Source of the DNA: Asterias rubens
Taxonomy: Eukaryota > Echinodermata > Asteroidea > Forcipulatida > Asteriidae
Reading direction: 5' to 3'
DNA length: 64,000 nt
NCBI RefSeq assembly: GCF_902459465.1
Contig: NC_047063.1
Coordinates: 1,054,001-1,118,000 of the forward strand
Numbering within the stretch: the first letter of the stretch is position 1; every line of letters starts with the position of its first letter. The notes below the pieces were generated by a model. The model was not told where the DNA came from. It saw only the letters and a list, made by a program, of their open reading frames with translations, and did no database searches. Of this stretch, positions 14,701 through 25,251 are shown one piece after another. A program made the translations under genes and the position numbers.

Positions 14701-17700
14701 CTTTTCTTTTTAATTACAACACTTAGAGGATGAAATGTAGGCCAAAGAAAAAATGGATTTAAAAGAAAATGGAGTTGTTTGGAAGCTCTTGTCTCTTAAC
14801 AAGCTCTTGAAATCTAGGCCAAGGGTCGTGAATGACTGTTATTTTAAATGTACATTTTATGGAGGCACAAAACCTGTCTTTTCAGACAATGTAAGAATAA
14901 CACGCCTTTTTGTTACTCTAGCCATCAGGCAATCTCGTCGGTCTACTTGGTCAGACATCTGCTCAAGATTGGCAAAGGTCATGGGTTCACATCCCACCCG
15001 AGCAATATGCATGGGGTTCTTGAAAGTACAGAGTAAACAGTGCTTTCATACATTGGTGTTAGGGTAAAACCAAATAATATTCTTTATCCCTCATGCAAAT
15101 TTAACATCTATTAGTTTTAAGTTCCTCACTTGCTTTTGATACGTGTACAACGACATGTATTGGCATCCATTTTGACCAGGAAGTTATGGTAAAAAAAATT
15201 TGGAATAACTTGAGACCACAGTGGAACACATCTTTGCAAAGGGACACATTCACTGCACCTGTTAAGCTTTAGTGTAGACTGAAATTCCACCTTTGACTTC
15301 AATATAATACACTGTCAGAGATTATTCATTGAGGTGGAACAAGTTTCACAAACATGACTCACCTCATAAGGATATATTCAAAATAGTGCTACGGTGCACT
15401 ACACAATTTGGGGGGTCAAAACCCAAGAGGATCCAGTGGTTTTGCATTGAGTGGTACTAAAATGAGAATACAAAACAAACAATGCACTGTACAGGAACAC
15501 CATTTTGAAAAAATGAGGAAATTATCTGATGCTTAGTACACAATTTTATCTTGTTTGCATATTGCGCATTAAAACAGCTAATAATTTTGTTAATTCGTTG
15601 TCGATTCATTTGTGAATATATTTGAGTTACTGTTCCGTTCCACATGTGCAAGACAATTGCATCAGTAAATTATTGCATCGATACTTAGGTGTGGCTACTC
15701 TTATCATAAAATCCATCATACATGTATGACGTGCATACATGATTGAGTTTTTGTTGCAACTTCTACTTCCCTTGTATCTGCAGTGTTAGACATCAGTCAA
15801 CGTAGGCTACATGAAATGACCAATAAAAGAAATGTGCACGTTTTGCACGTACTGTACTATCCTGCCGTCGATTTTACCAAACTCTTCCTTACTTAGGATT
15901 AATCTTCAGCTAAGGTTCAGTTCAGTTCTGCAACCATAGACGTTAGGATACATTAGACCCATCCTAAATTAGGACAGGTTACTCGTCCTAACTAGAGATA
16001 GGATTAATCCTAGCATTTTGTGAAATCGGCCGCTGAGCCTTTTGGGAACTTAGTATCTGGACCCCGTTGCACTGATGTCTCATGCAGCTACTGTCTGCAA
16101 ATGGTCTGCCGATTTGGGAAGCAAATTGCATATGATAAAGATGGTACCTGTACTCACCTCCCAAAAGGGCGCAGCAAAAACTGCATTGCTTATGATAAGC
16201 CACCCTTTTCCACTTACATGTAATGTGCAAGCTTGCACATTACATGTAAGTGGAAAAAAATCAGCGCTTGCGCTGATTTTCTGCACAAGCTGTGGAAGCG
16301 ATTAATGTCTAGTAACATGCAATACGCACACGCACAAGTAAAAGTTCCCTGCTTTCCCCATGCCCCCCCCCCAAAAAAAAAAATAATAATAATAATAATA
16401 ATAATTTTAAAAAAATTAAATATTAAAAGGATTGAAAGCACTTTATGCTCAACAAATGAAAAAGCAGACTTGGTGGTTAATTTTACCGACTGGATTTGAA
16501 AGCTGTATCATTTATTTGCTGACAAAACCCAAATGCAAGATAAGCTCCAGTGTCACACACTTGCTTAGAAATGCTGCCAAGCGGCATTCCTTTAGCATCA
16601 AGATGCTCGCTGTACAAAGTGTATGCACATCTCATAATATGCACTAATATAGCAGGCAACCATTTCATAAATTTCTTACAGCTTCAATTCAAAGTGCCTT
16701 TTTACATCGACAAACCATACATTGCCCGATATCACGTTATCACTGCATCACTTGTTTTCAAGATAATTTATTTCTGTCCTCTTGTAAAAATATCAACATA
16801 CAGGGCACAATGTGTACAGACACATAATGTAATTGCAATTTTCGCACATTTCAGGGAACAACATGCGTCAACAAGTGTGTAGGTGTTAAGTGGATGAGAA
16901 GGTATCGCTTTTTGAACTGAGTAGAGTTTGGGTTCTAATAAATAACTACATGTATTGGGGGCACTGTCCAACTACGTTGCCATAATTAATGTGCCAACAT
17001 CAAATCTTGGTGCTGCCATTTTTGGAGTTGGAGGCAATGTCCCTGTCTGTTATACAGGCAGAGTGGGCATTTCAGGCAGACGCGGCGTTTACACACTTTG
17101 TGCGTGGACGACTTACTTTAGTCCACAGTGACTTGCCTCGACACTTGGACAAACGAGCAGGGAACAATTATTTGGAAACAAAGCTGCGAAGTTAACATCC
17201 CAACTGACTTATAATTTATATGCAATACGGCAGTTTACAAGGCAAAACAAAGGAAGACCTGTGATGCATGATCCACAAATAAATAAAATAACAAGGATCT
17301 GTGTGTGCAGAGTATACAGACTTTATAACCAGCTACTATAATGGCAGTCTTTTTAGTTTCATTCGTCATGTGCAAATTGGCACACATAGAATCAACCCCT
17401 GACCAATATGCAAAATGCAAGCAGATGTATCCCAATTATCTTTCCCACAAGAATCCCGACAGCCTGGGAACCAGAAAGATAAAGCACATCTTCCTTATGT
17501 GCATAGTTTATAAATAACATATTTCTAATAGCCGCCACTAACAGGGCCTGAAATTAATACTGGACAGCAGGCCCTGAGGCCAGTGATTTCATGTCGGGAG
17601 CTGGTATCTTTTGACCAGACAAGTCCAGAAGTCTTGTGTTTTTTTCACTTGAATAATAATAACTCACTGTGCAATAACAAAATAGTGTTCAAATGTTGAC

Positions 17701-20700
17701 TTTGAGTCTGATAAAGATCTTCTTTATTCTGTTGAGTATTGAAGTACATGTACATACTATGTACAGGCCTACTTAATCTGTATAATATGATATTAATTGA
17801 ACTGCTGGTACTTATAACGTTAAAAAAAATTATGTTAAACTATTGATTGATTCTGGTCATAGAATGTAAACAAAAGATTTTGACTGGGAAAATTGTGAGC
17901 TACACAATGTACAAGTCCAGAAGAGTTTCCCCAAAATGTTGAGCTCTGCCCCCGAGGGTTTAAACAAGTTCCTCAGTCTTTCTAATCTCAACAGCCTACT
18001 GCAACTAGATCACTTTGTGATGTATGTGTGTGTGTGTGAACATGCAAACTACACAGCAATTAACAGCCAAACTTTAACGTTGCAATCATACACATTATCG
18101 AGTCTGGACTTTCATGATCTGAAATGTTAATTTTCTTTGAGGTGCCATGGCCTACTGCTACTCACACAGCGTGCAATTGGCCCACCCCTTGATGAACATG
18201 ACACATGTTGTGTGCTTTCTGTATTGTAAGACAGGCTCTCCAGCATTTTTATATTACATGTTTCAGAGACAGAGTCCTTTCATCTACAGATCTCTAATAT
18301 TGCTTTATGAATGAAGCAAGAAATTGGGAGATGAAAATAAGGTACCATTCCAAGGTATTGTGTCCTTGGTATAAAGGGCATCCTAAGAGAGCATGGAGGC
18401 AATCGCCTTTGTTGCATCCGTGAAGTATCAGGACAGTACATAGTAGTTTTTGTCAAGAACTACTAATAATAAAATTTGACTGTATAAACCTGTTAACACA
18501 TTGTATTTTCTTTATAAATACTAATCAGTTTTATAAAAACTTGTTAAATCTGACCGCATAAACTAGATATGTTTAACAGTACGCATATAGTGTGCGTATT
18601 AAAATAAAGATTGTATTTGAACAAAAAGCCTTTGAACAAAAGAACTGCAAAGGTACCTGTGGTACAGTCTACATTATGCGAGTATCGTTCAATCTTTTTG
18701 ACATTGTGGTAAGTTACGAGCTGAGCATACAATACTGTCATGTACATACATGTACAGTATATTGTACAGTGTAGCGTCGAGAAAAAAGTGTGTGTTTACA
18801 TGAAGACCCACATATGTACATGTGTGAGCAAACAATGTCTTAAGGGTGTGGCAAATAGCGGAGGTAGAAACATCAGAGAACGTTATTACATCGAAGTCTT
18901 ACATAGCGCACACTACCAACAAGATACTCAAGGCGCTTATATACATTTATATAGAAAGAGAGGTTATTGAAAGTTATGAGTTCTGAGACCCAATTATAGC
19001 ACCTTATAAGTGTTTACAAGGTGTTACGGTGCATTTAGCAGCCACAGCCTGGAACACCGGGGCGAACCCCTTCTCTTTTTGATAATTCACTGGGTTCTTT
19101 AACATGTGTTACACAACACATGGGACCAATTTCTTGATTGAAGCCGATTGAATGCAGCACTTTATAGGCGATTTACTCCTCTCAATTACTGTAAAATATG
19201 ATCAGTGCACAGCAAAATGTTTTTGTGTTGTTTGGATACAAAAAATGTCTGCAAAAAAAACCTCTATATCATGGCGACTATTGACAAGCCTAGGCTCTGT
19301 TGCATAGTGACCATTGCCAATCTTAATGTGCTGTGCAACCATCGGGGAGATGTTCAGAATTACATTAAGTTCAACAATAAAAAGGAAAAAGTTTCTTCAG
19401 AGAGGTTGTCAAATGAATTTATCTACGGAAAGATTGGTTTATTTTCAGGGAACTTTCTGCAGAATCATGGAGAGTTGGTCTGTCACATTTGTCATTGGTA
19501 CTGAATGGTAACATGTACACAGTACGATCATTATTACCTTTGTATAGTTTGATTCAATTGTCATGTACACAAATAGGACGTTCCCACTTCCGCATCGCAC
19601 ACTGTGACACTCCAAAGCCAACATTTTCACTTGACCTTTAGTCATGCTTTCTTCCACAAGAACCGCAGGTTAATCTTCCTGGATTGTGTTGTTTTTCATC
19701 ATTATATTTAGAATTTGGCATTCTGTTGTTCAATTTACAATGAAACAAAGTGCATGTTGTTTTTGGGGGAAATGCATCTGAGTACCACAAACCGTTCTTT
19801 TAACTTGTCATCGACCCAAAAAGAGATTGTGAACATACTACATTTACGGGTGGACTTGTACACACACACCCAGGAATGATTTTGTTATGCATTACTGAAA
19901 ACTTTAATTATTAATATGATGGGACTCATGAGCATTGTGCACTAAAGTGCTATCAGCTGACTGGTTGATGTTGACAGGCACAAAGTACAATACACAATGT
20001 AAATGTAGGCCTAATGGTTTAGAGGCTTATATAGGTGTAAACCTCAAAGGACCAGGAAAGGGAAAAAAGTTTTGCAACACATCAGTGTTGATTGAAAATG
20101 CACCCAAATCTATGTCTAGATTTTGTATAGATCGCTTCAAAATGTTATTTTTCCTGCAAATTATTAATAGTACACGTACAATCAGTAAAGATACTTTGAA
20201 TTTGCTTAAACTGCACAATGTCTGTTGCCGTCATAACCAAAATTGCAAAAGATAATACTAGTGGTACTGATTACATTTAAAATGGCAGCATAGCCACAAA
20301 GACAGATGGTGAATTGTTTACATGGGCCAAAGAGCACTGAGAGGGCAGCAATAATGAGTGTGAGTGCATACTCCAGCCAGCAAGGCCTTCCCTTGGTGTT
20401 CCAACCAGGCAGGCCTCCACCAATGGTCAAGCCATAGAGCCAGGCTTGCTCTATGCTCCAGCCATGCAGGCCTCCTCCAAACTCCAGCCATGCACAAATA
20501 TTCAGATCTTGCATGTTTGAACCATTGCACGGTTTTCCTCTTATGTCGCAAACTAACATGGTCAGCCATTTTATAGAGTCAAAATTTTTGCTCCACAAAA
20601 TGGCCGACCGTGTTTGTTCATGACATTAGCAGAAAACTGTGCAACTTCGAGGCATGTTTGTGTGAAACATGATATTCTACTTTTAAATTATCTATCTAAC

Positions 20701-23700
20701 CACATGCATCATAACAAACGGTTTCAAATGCTTTTCAAAGACCAACTCGCCCGATCCAAGGCAACTAAATTCAATCGTATCCCGTTAGTTACCATACTAT
20801 CATACCAACAATGCAGTAACTCCACAGCAGCCATGGACCATTGCCAATAATTATAAATATTTCTACTTCACTAATAAGAAGCAAAACAGACCTTCACAAC
20901 CAAGGAATTTCCTGTTAATTATGTTACCATGCCTTAACACTGCAGTGGCAAAATGAAAGCAAGAAATGCTATGTATGTCTGCACACACATGAAATATGAC
21001 TCAGATGACGGACATTGTAGGCCTACATGATATGGTTATGAAGCAACTTGTTAACATTCATAGAGCAGTCTCATGGTTACAATTAAAGTAAGACCTATCA
21101 AATGAATGTTACTCTTGTCAAAGATCCTCTATCAGAAATTATTTAGATGCATTTGTTCTGAATAATGTAATCAAGTGTAGGCCTATAGGCCTACATTTTG
21201 TACATGTTTTAATTGGCAGCAACACATGAGGCTGCAACATTATTGTACGTGTATTGATTGTAATATTTCAAGAATTTTTTCCCAATTTTTATGTGGAAAA
21301 TGTTTTCATACAAGCTATTAATTTGTTTACTTGGTTTATAATATACTTTACTAACCATCAATCAATCCGGCTTTCTATTCAAAATCCCTTACTAACAAAA
21401 AGTAAGAAAATTTAAACACATAGACTGTTAGGAAAATAAGCAACTGTGAACTTGTGTGAAACAGCACTTCCGAAGGGAACAAATTTTCAAAGATATGTAA
21501 TTCATGCAAGGGCTTGTCAGAGTTCCTTGCTTGCTCTATGGTCAGAGCATCAGAGCCACCTCCATATCCCTTTACAAGTTCTTTCATGGGAAACAACAAA
21601 AAGCCACAATGCGTGTTTACTTTGAAAGCAGCTGCTTTTGTGTGGTCTCTTGGTCAATGACTGGTCAGGAAATAAACAGAGTCCCACTAACCCCCAGGCA
21701 ACTACAGCGAGTCCATGGGTAAATACTAGGATGTCATCTTAATAAAATAACTATTCTTCTGCAATAGTTGGAGATTTCAAAAGGTGAAAGTGAGGAGGGG
21801 GGATCAGATGTCATCAGTTTTGATTGAAGGTTTTTTATTTCATGACCAGGAGGAGCAAATTGAGAGCTTTCTCAGGTCTGGAGGTCGTTATACCCTAAGA
21901 TGTCTAGACAAAAAGTCAGGCCTGATCTTTAAGAAATATTTCATTCAAAGGAGGACTTTTTCTGGTATAAATAATAACAAAGGAATCATACATCCTGGTT
22001 CAGATGTTTTTGAAGTCTGCATGTTTATCAAATTAAAAATAATGTACGAGCAAAGAAAAACATTTGAACATTTACATCAGTGACTGATTATTCCTTGAAG
22101 GCCAAGCATAGCAAAATGCATGCTACACAAAACCTAGTAGTTGCTAAACTCAGAAGTCATTGATTGCTAATTAGTATAATTAGCATTCAGTCTGCACATT
22201 CAGTCTAAAAATTTCACTAGAATGCAAAATTGCTGACCATTATTTCCTGAAGGTTTTTCCGCAAACAAATTACTTCGTCAAATGGATCGACATTTGTTTT
22301 CATACCATTTTAAAAATAATTTGTAAAGTTGTTTTGTTAATGTACGGTATTTATTGTTATATCTTTCACTCCTTGATGGTTTTGATGACAATTTGCATTT
22401 GTCTTTGGCAACTCAGGACCTACAACAGAAAATGGAACTTGATTGGAAGAGGAGGGGGGGGGGATTGAATATATCTAAACATCATCACATCACAAAGACA
22501 AGCAAAACATTATCAAACATAACAGCACTTAAATGTACAAGTATGGTACATGTAGTTCTATAAATAATTATGATTCTGTTCAAATAAGATAAAGTCGTTC
22601 ATTGTATGCATGCTGGCAGTGATTAAAATCAACCTCAAGCATCAACAACAAACTCGCTCATAAAACTAATATTTTACTTTCAGTGGCCATCATATGTGTA
22701 CAGAACTGCATAGATAAGTTCTGTACTCAGAGACCGAAAGGGTCCATGAAAAAACTCTCAGATGAAACTGAAAGACTCGGTAATGTACACATGAAATGAT
22801 ATAACGTCATTACTAGTGTAGCTTTCTACAGTAAGGTTCCTTACAAACTCACAAAGGTTTCGTGGGTACATTAAATGTATAACAGGCCCAATGCTTAAGG
22901 GTCCCTTGAAAAAGGCGTTATTCAAAGGGCACCTCTAAAGAAATTGTACATTTTACATGGAATATTTCAAAGGGGCATCAAGGCAATGGCCAGTGTTTAA
23001 AAACACCCCAAATCAACAAATTAATGTTATTCTCCAAGAGTTGTTACAACTTAACTTTAAAGAGATATTTATCAGAAAATAGGGTTTTACAAATGAATGA
23101 ATACGGTATACTAATGATATCTTTTTAAAAGGTATCTGATAAAATCAAAACTATTCTAGCTTGCATTGTATTGATACCATAATGATGAAGCTGCAGTAAT
23201 TACAATCAATGCTGGAAGCTAGCGGGAGTCAATTCCAAGTTTTACCAATGTCTCACACACAGCAAGGTTATTTTCTTTCAATTTAAATACTCCACATTCT
23301 TTGTCCAAATAATCAAAGCTTACTCCAACTAACCAACCAACCAACCTAGCCTACCACTCATGCAGTCTCAAGTAAAGTATCCTCCATTGCCCCATAGCTG
23401 GGCAACGGCACTATCCAGTATGGAATTGCTAGAATTAGTTGACTTTGAGAAACAGCAGGCAGGCTGGTTCAATTGGAGGTTCAACTGGAGGTTCGTGGCT
23501 AAACCACAAATGTCTCAGAACCTGAATATGTTGGACTGTCTAATAACCACAACCAATAGGTCCAAGTCTGGTGAATGAAGGAGTTCTATAGTTTACTTTA
23601 TGGAGGGCTTGGTATACCATACAATCCACATGTATCATTTAAGGAATATCTTCATAGGACAATGAACATCATCAGAATTTCAAGTTTACATTAATTTTTT

Positions 23701-24663
23701 TTCGCTAGTTGGGTGTCTTTTTATCAACACACATACTCAAAGTCAATTAATAGCGTCTGCTTACTGTACAATTTGTACATCATTAGTAAATGATGTTGTG
23801 GGTCTTAATTAATCATGTTATAAAAATTAATTTTTAAAAATATCTTTACAGACAAAAACATCTGCATTGCATACATGATACAATCAAAAAGTTTACCAGC
23901 ATTTTAAATCTGTGTCAATTAATTCTCATTGGTTAGGTGTGATATCTTATTGCGAACTCAAAGTCAAAGAGCGGTTTATTGAATGTATTTTTTCCTTAGC
24001 AACATTGGCCTTGGGCCGGCTAGGCAGGCATACTTTTCTTGTCATTGTGTTTTGTTTGACAGAATCGGTACACACAGAAGGAATGCCAAGATTGGATAGC
24101 AATCACATTTGAATTAATGTTTGGATTTAAGTTTAAATTAATTGCAGCATACATGTAACTTTCCTCAGCTCAGGTGGAAGGTATGGAAGGTATGGAAGGT
24201 ATGGAGGGCTGGAGGGTGATGCCTTACCCAAGGCAGGGGCCAACCTTTCCATATTTAAGTTTAGTTGATTCAATAAAATAATATTAATCGATCTTTACAT
24301 TACCAGAATACAAATTTGCGGAGGCCACCATCATTTTTTATACGCCCCTCCTTCAAACAAGAAAAAAGGGCTCTCTTGTATTTAGTTAGTTGTCGTAGAA
24401 TAGGTTTTTGAGGTATCCATACGCAACATTTATGCCCAACTTATAAGCACAGGAACTGAAATGGACAATCATAATAATGCGCACCGAGCAAAGTCACTCA
24501 CTATCTGCCAGTCATTTTGCTTCACCATACGGTGAACGTAACCCGCCACCGCGCGGCGTACAGCCCGTTACAAACACACACACACAATGCACATTCACGT
24601 ACCTTTCACATGCGATTCAAACTCCTGCAATATTTCCTTTTCTTGTTTTCTATCGGACGACAT
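5583..24663 (-). CDS. SRGAP: srGAP (SLIT-ROBO Rho GTPase-activating protein), N-terminal part; coding exons 1-3
   Basis: Coding exons on the minus strand are 24663-24603, 8524-8347 and 5751-5583; the rest of the gene lies off the left edge. The joined frame gives about 135 residues starting MSSDRKQEKEILQEFESH. Residues 10-80 follow the srGAP F-BAR start: an (I/V)RxxLTxQ helix, then a DFQEYFKQRAEVEMEYAKNL block. Exon 3 continues with TTTCWNTLV and ends in a VYKK before the next helix. srGAPs are membrane-bending F-BAR, RhoGAP and SH3 proteins that act below Slit-Robo receptors on Rac/Cdc42 at the plasma membrane. Only the first F-BAR helices are visible here, so the RhoGAP and SH3 parts are assumed. 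Phases (1, 2, 0) agree at all junctions. Which vertebrate paralogue (SRGAP1-3) it matches cannot be told; a single pre-duplication orthologue is likely. Confidence 0.9.
5752..8346 (-). other. srGAP intron 2 (2.6 kb)
   Basis: It runs from a GTAAGT donor at 8346 to a TTTTTAG acceptor at 5752. It contains an (AAC/AAT)n tract with an adjoining SINE-like tail (5.77-5.97 kb), a 'gggcccaatttcat' element (5.98-6.12 kb), a G10 run near 6731 and a diverged direct repeat (7.37-7.54 kb). No gene was seen. Confidence 0.75.
8347..8524 (-). CDS. SRGAP: srGAP coding exon 2 (F-BAR start)
   Basis: The acceptor TTGCAG precedes 8524 and the donor GTAAGT follows 8347. The 178 bp enter in phase 1 and leave in phase 2. 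The exon encodes DIRQRLTDQLRSLDNRYD and the EVEMEYAKNLERL block, the most recognisable F-BAR segment of the family. Confidence 0.92.
10686..10964 (-). mobile_element. Class II tRNA-like SINE
   Basis: Read on the minus strand it starts at a gtgtcatctcgagcggtc head with an A-box-like segment. A B-box (GGTTCGAGTCCC) follows, then the family body with 'gcaagacactt' and 'gagaacccagtact'. It is the same family as the copies at 33.5, 39.3, 50.3, 56.8 and 57.1 kb. Confidence 0.75.
11778..11815. repeat. (TTTG)n microsatellite
   Basis: About nine uninterrupted TTTG units. Confidence 0.95.
12500..12780 (-). promoter_or_regulatory. GC-rich island in srGAP intron 1, possible alternative promoter
   Basis: This is the one strongly GC-rich block of the 16-kb intron. 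On the minus strand a TATAAAG box (12748-12742) is followed within about 170 bp by CpG-rich sequence, including a GC-box-like GGGGCGG (plus strand) and GCGCGC. Its orientation matches srGAP transcription, so an internal promoter for a shorter isoform is possible. No open frame in it resembles a known protein. Confidence 0.35.
13340..13654 (-). mobile_element. TTAA-type MITE (CACTGGACAC family), minus orientation, left part diverged
   Basis: The right end reads accaagtgtcaagtgcct followed by TTAA (13655-13658). The internal 'ctttctcaagaactacg' and 'cagagggagccgtttctcacaatg' segments match the copies at 30.3 and 44.7 kb in reverse complement. The centre holds an inverted repeat (caagacctcaaaaatctaa / ctgaggtcttgaa). 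TTAA targets are typical of piggyBac-like elements. Confidence 0.7.
14930..15070 (+). mobile_element. tRNA-derived SINE, partial
   Basis: It has an A-box-like ctcgtcggtctacttgg and a B-box-like GGGTTCACATCCCA in tRNA spacing. A short non-tRNA body ending in 'gtgttagggtaaaacc' follows. It is too diverged to be a working tRNA. Confidence 0.55.
15870..16030. mobile_element. Diverged copy of the 'cctaacttaggac' hairpin MITE
   Basis: Arms with 'cttacttaggattaatc' and 'gataggattaatcctag' plus the end 'attttgtgaaatc' resemble the intact 180-bp hairpin at 45.05-45.23 kb. It is decayed and without a clear target duplication. Confidence 0.5.
16206..16257. repeat. 52-bp perfect palindrome
   Basis: Twenty-six bases from 16206 are followed directly by their exact reverse complement, centred on AAGCTT (16229-16234). 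A second hairpin follows at once: AAAATCAGCGC, two bases, GCGCTGATTTT (about 16257-16280). It is possibly the core of a foldback element. Confidence 0.9.
16382..16406. repeat. (AAT)n microsatellite after C9/A run
   Basis: A run of C, then A, then about eight AAT units. Confidence 0.9.
18990..19140 (-). mobile_element. SINE fragment (3' body only)
   Basis: It contains the family's 'ggggcgaaccccttctctttt', 'actgggttctttaacatg' and 'ttacacaacacatgggacca' segments in minus orientation. The tRNA-like head is missing. Confidence 0.65.
20364..20490. repeat. Degenerate minisatellite, about 33-36 bp unit
   Basis: Diverged repeats of 'ctccagccatgcaggcct' occur. They keep a minus-strand frame open over 130 codons rich in Gly, Trp and Leu. 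The open frame is a by-product of the repeat, not a gene. Confidence 0.7.
20515..20775. mobile_element. TTAA-type palindromic MITE, partial copy
   Basis: It shares 'gcacggttttcctcttatgtcg', 'aaaatggccgaccgtgtt' and 'gaccaactcgcccgatccaagg' with the intact copies at 27.03-27.38 and 36.01-36.38 kb. The terminal repeat is damaged. Confidence 0.65.
24603..24663 (-). CDS. SRGAP: srGAP coding exon 1
   Basis: The start codon is at 24663-24661. Twenty codons plus one base run to a GTACGT donor at 24602. The next base of the split Asp codon is supplied by exon 2. The 5' untranslated part lies upstream towards 24.7-24.9 kb. Confidence 0.85.
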
Positions 24664-25108
24664 TTTGACGTGGTGTAACTCCTAACATAAAACTGTCATC
24701 ACATGGTCTTACCACCCAAAGTATTGCCGTCAACTTATTCAAAACACAGTCGGAAAGAACTCTCACAGTGCCAACCTTCTCCGGCTAGTCGCCATTTTCT
24801 GAGATCACGGAAATACTTTTCTTCTGCAGAGAGAGAGCAGCCGCACAGACTGCTGGGAAATAATCCTTTTGTAGTACCGACGACGGACCAGGCAATTTGA
24901 TTGGTCAATCACTCTGAGTCTGGCGTTATGCTCTAATAATTCAACCACTCAAAATTGTTGTTGCTGAGAGGTCGTTTGTATCGCCAACGTATAAATAATC
25001 AGCAGCTGTTGTCATTCGGGCATTTAAATTTTACACTGTCCGGATATTGAGGAAAGAGTTCTTATTTTTTCCAAGTAACTCGTTTGTTTTGCAGGGAACC
25101 GGGTTACA
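24664..25108. promoter_or_regulatory. Divergent srGAP-FAM72 intergenic region (445 bp)
   Basis: The two start codons face away from each other. Visible elements are a YY1-like AAAATGGCGAC on the minus strand (24798-24788), an inverted CCAAT box GATTGG (24899-24904) and a TATA-like TATAAATA on the plus strand (24990-24997, about 115 bp before the FAM72 start). A pyrimidine run ending in TTTTGCAG (25087-25094) just before the FAM72 ATG could be a 5'UTR splice acceptor. That it drives both genes is inference from the layout. Confidence 0.65.
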
Positions 25109-25251
25109 ATGCACCCCAGCTTCAGGAAGAAAAATGTTATCAAGCTTCAGTGCCGTTTTTGTGACTCTTATGTTTGTAGAAGAGGAATGAAGGCAGTGTT
25201 ACTGGCCGACACAGCAGTGGAATTGTACTCCACCGATTCACCTATGGCTGG
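25109..25251 (+). CDS. FAM72: FAM72 coding exon 1
   Basis: ATG at 25109, 47 codons plus two bases, donor GTAAGA at 25252. It encodes the CRFC pair and RGMKAVLLADT. Confidence 0.92.

Larger units (their letters stand above)
8525..24602 (-). other. srGAP intron 1 (16.1 kb)
   Basis: The intron is bounded by GTACGT (24602) and TTGCAG (8525). It holds no recognised protein gene. Contents listed separately are SINEs (10.7-10.96, 14.9-15.07, 18.99-19.14 kb), a GC-rich island (12.5-12.78 kb), TTAA-type MITEs (13.34-13.65, 20.5-20.78 kb), a (TTTG)n tract (11.78-11.82 kb), a hairpin MITE relative (15.87-16.03 kb) and a perfect palindrome (16.2 kb). The rest is AT-rich sequence in which I see nothing. 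Confidence 0.8.

Noticed and set aside
20206-20598. 130-codon minus-strand frame rich in Gly and Trp
   Set aside because: It lies on a degenerate minisatellite joined to a MITE fragment; no resemblance to a protein family.
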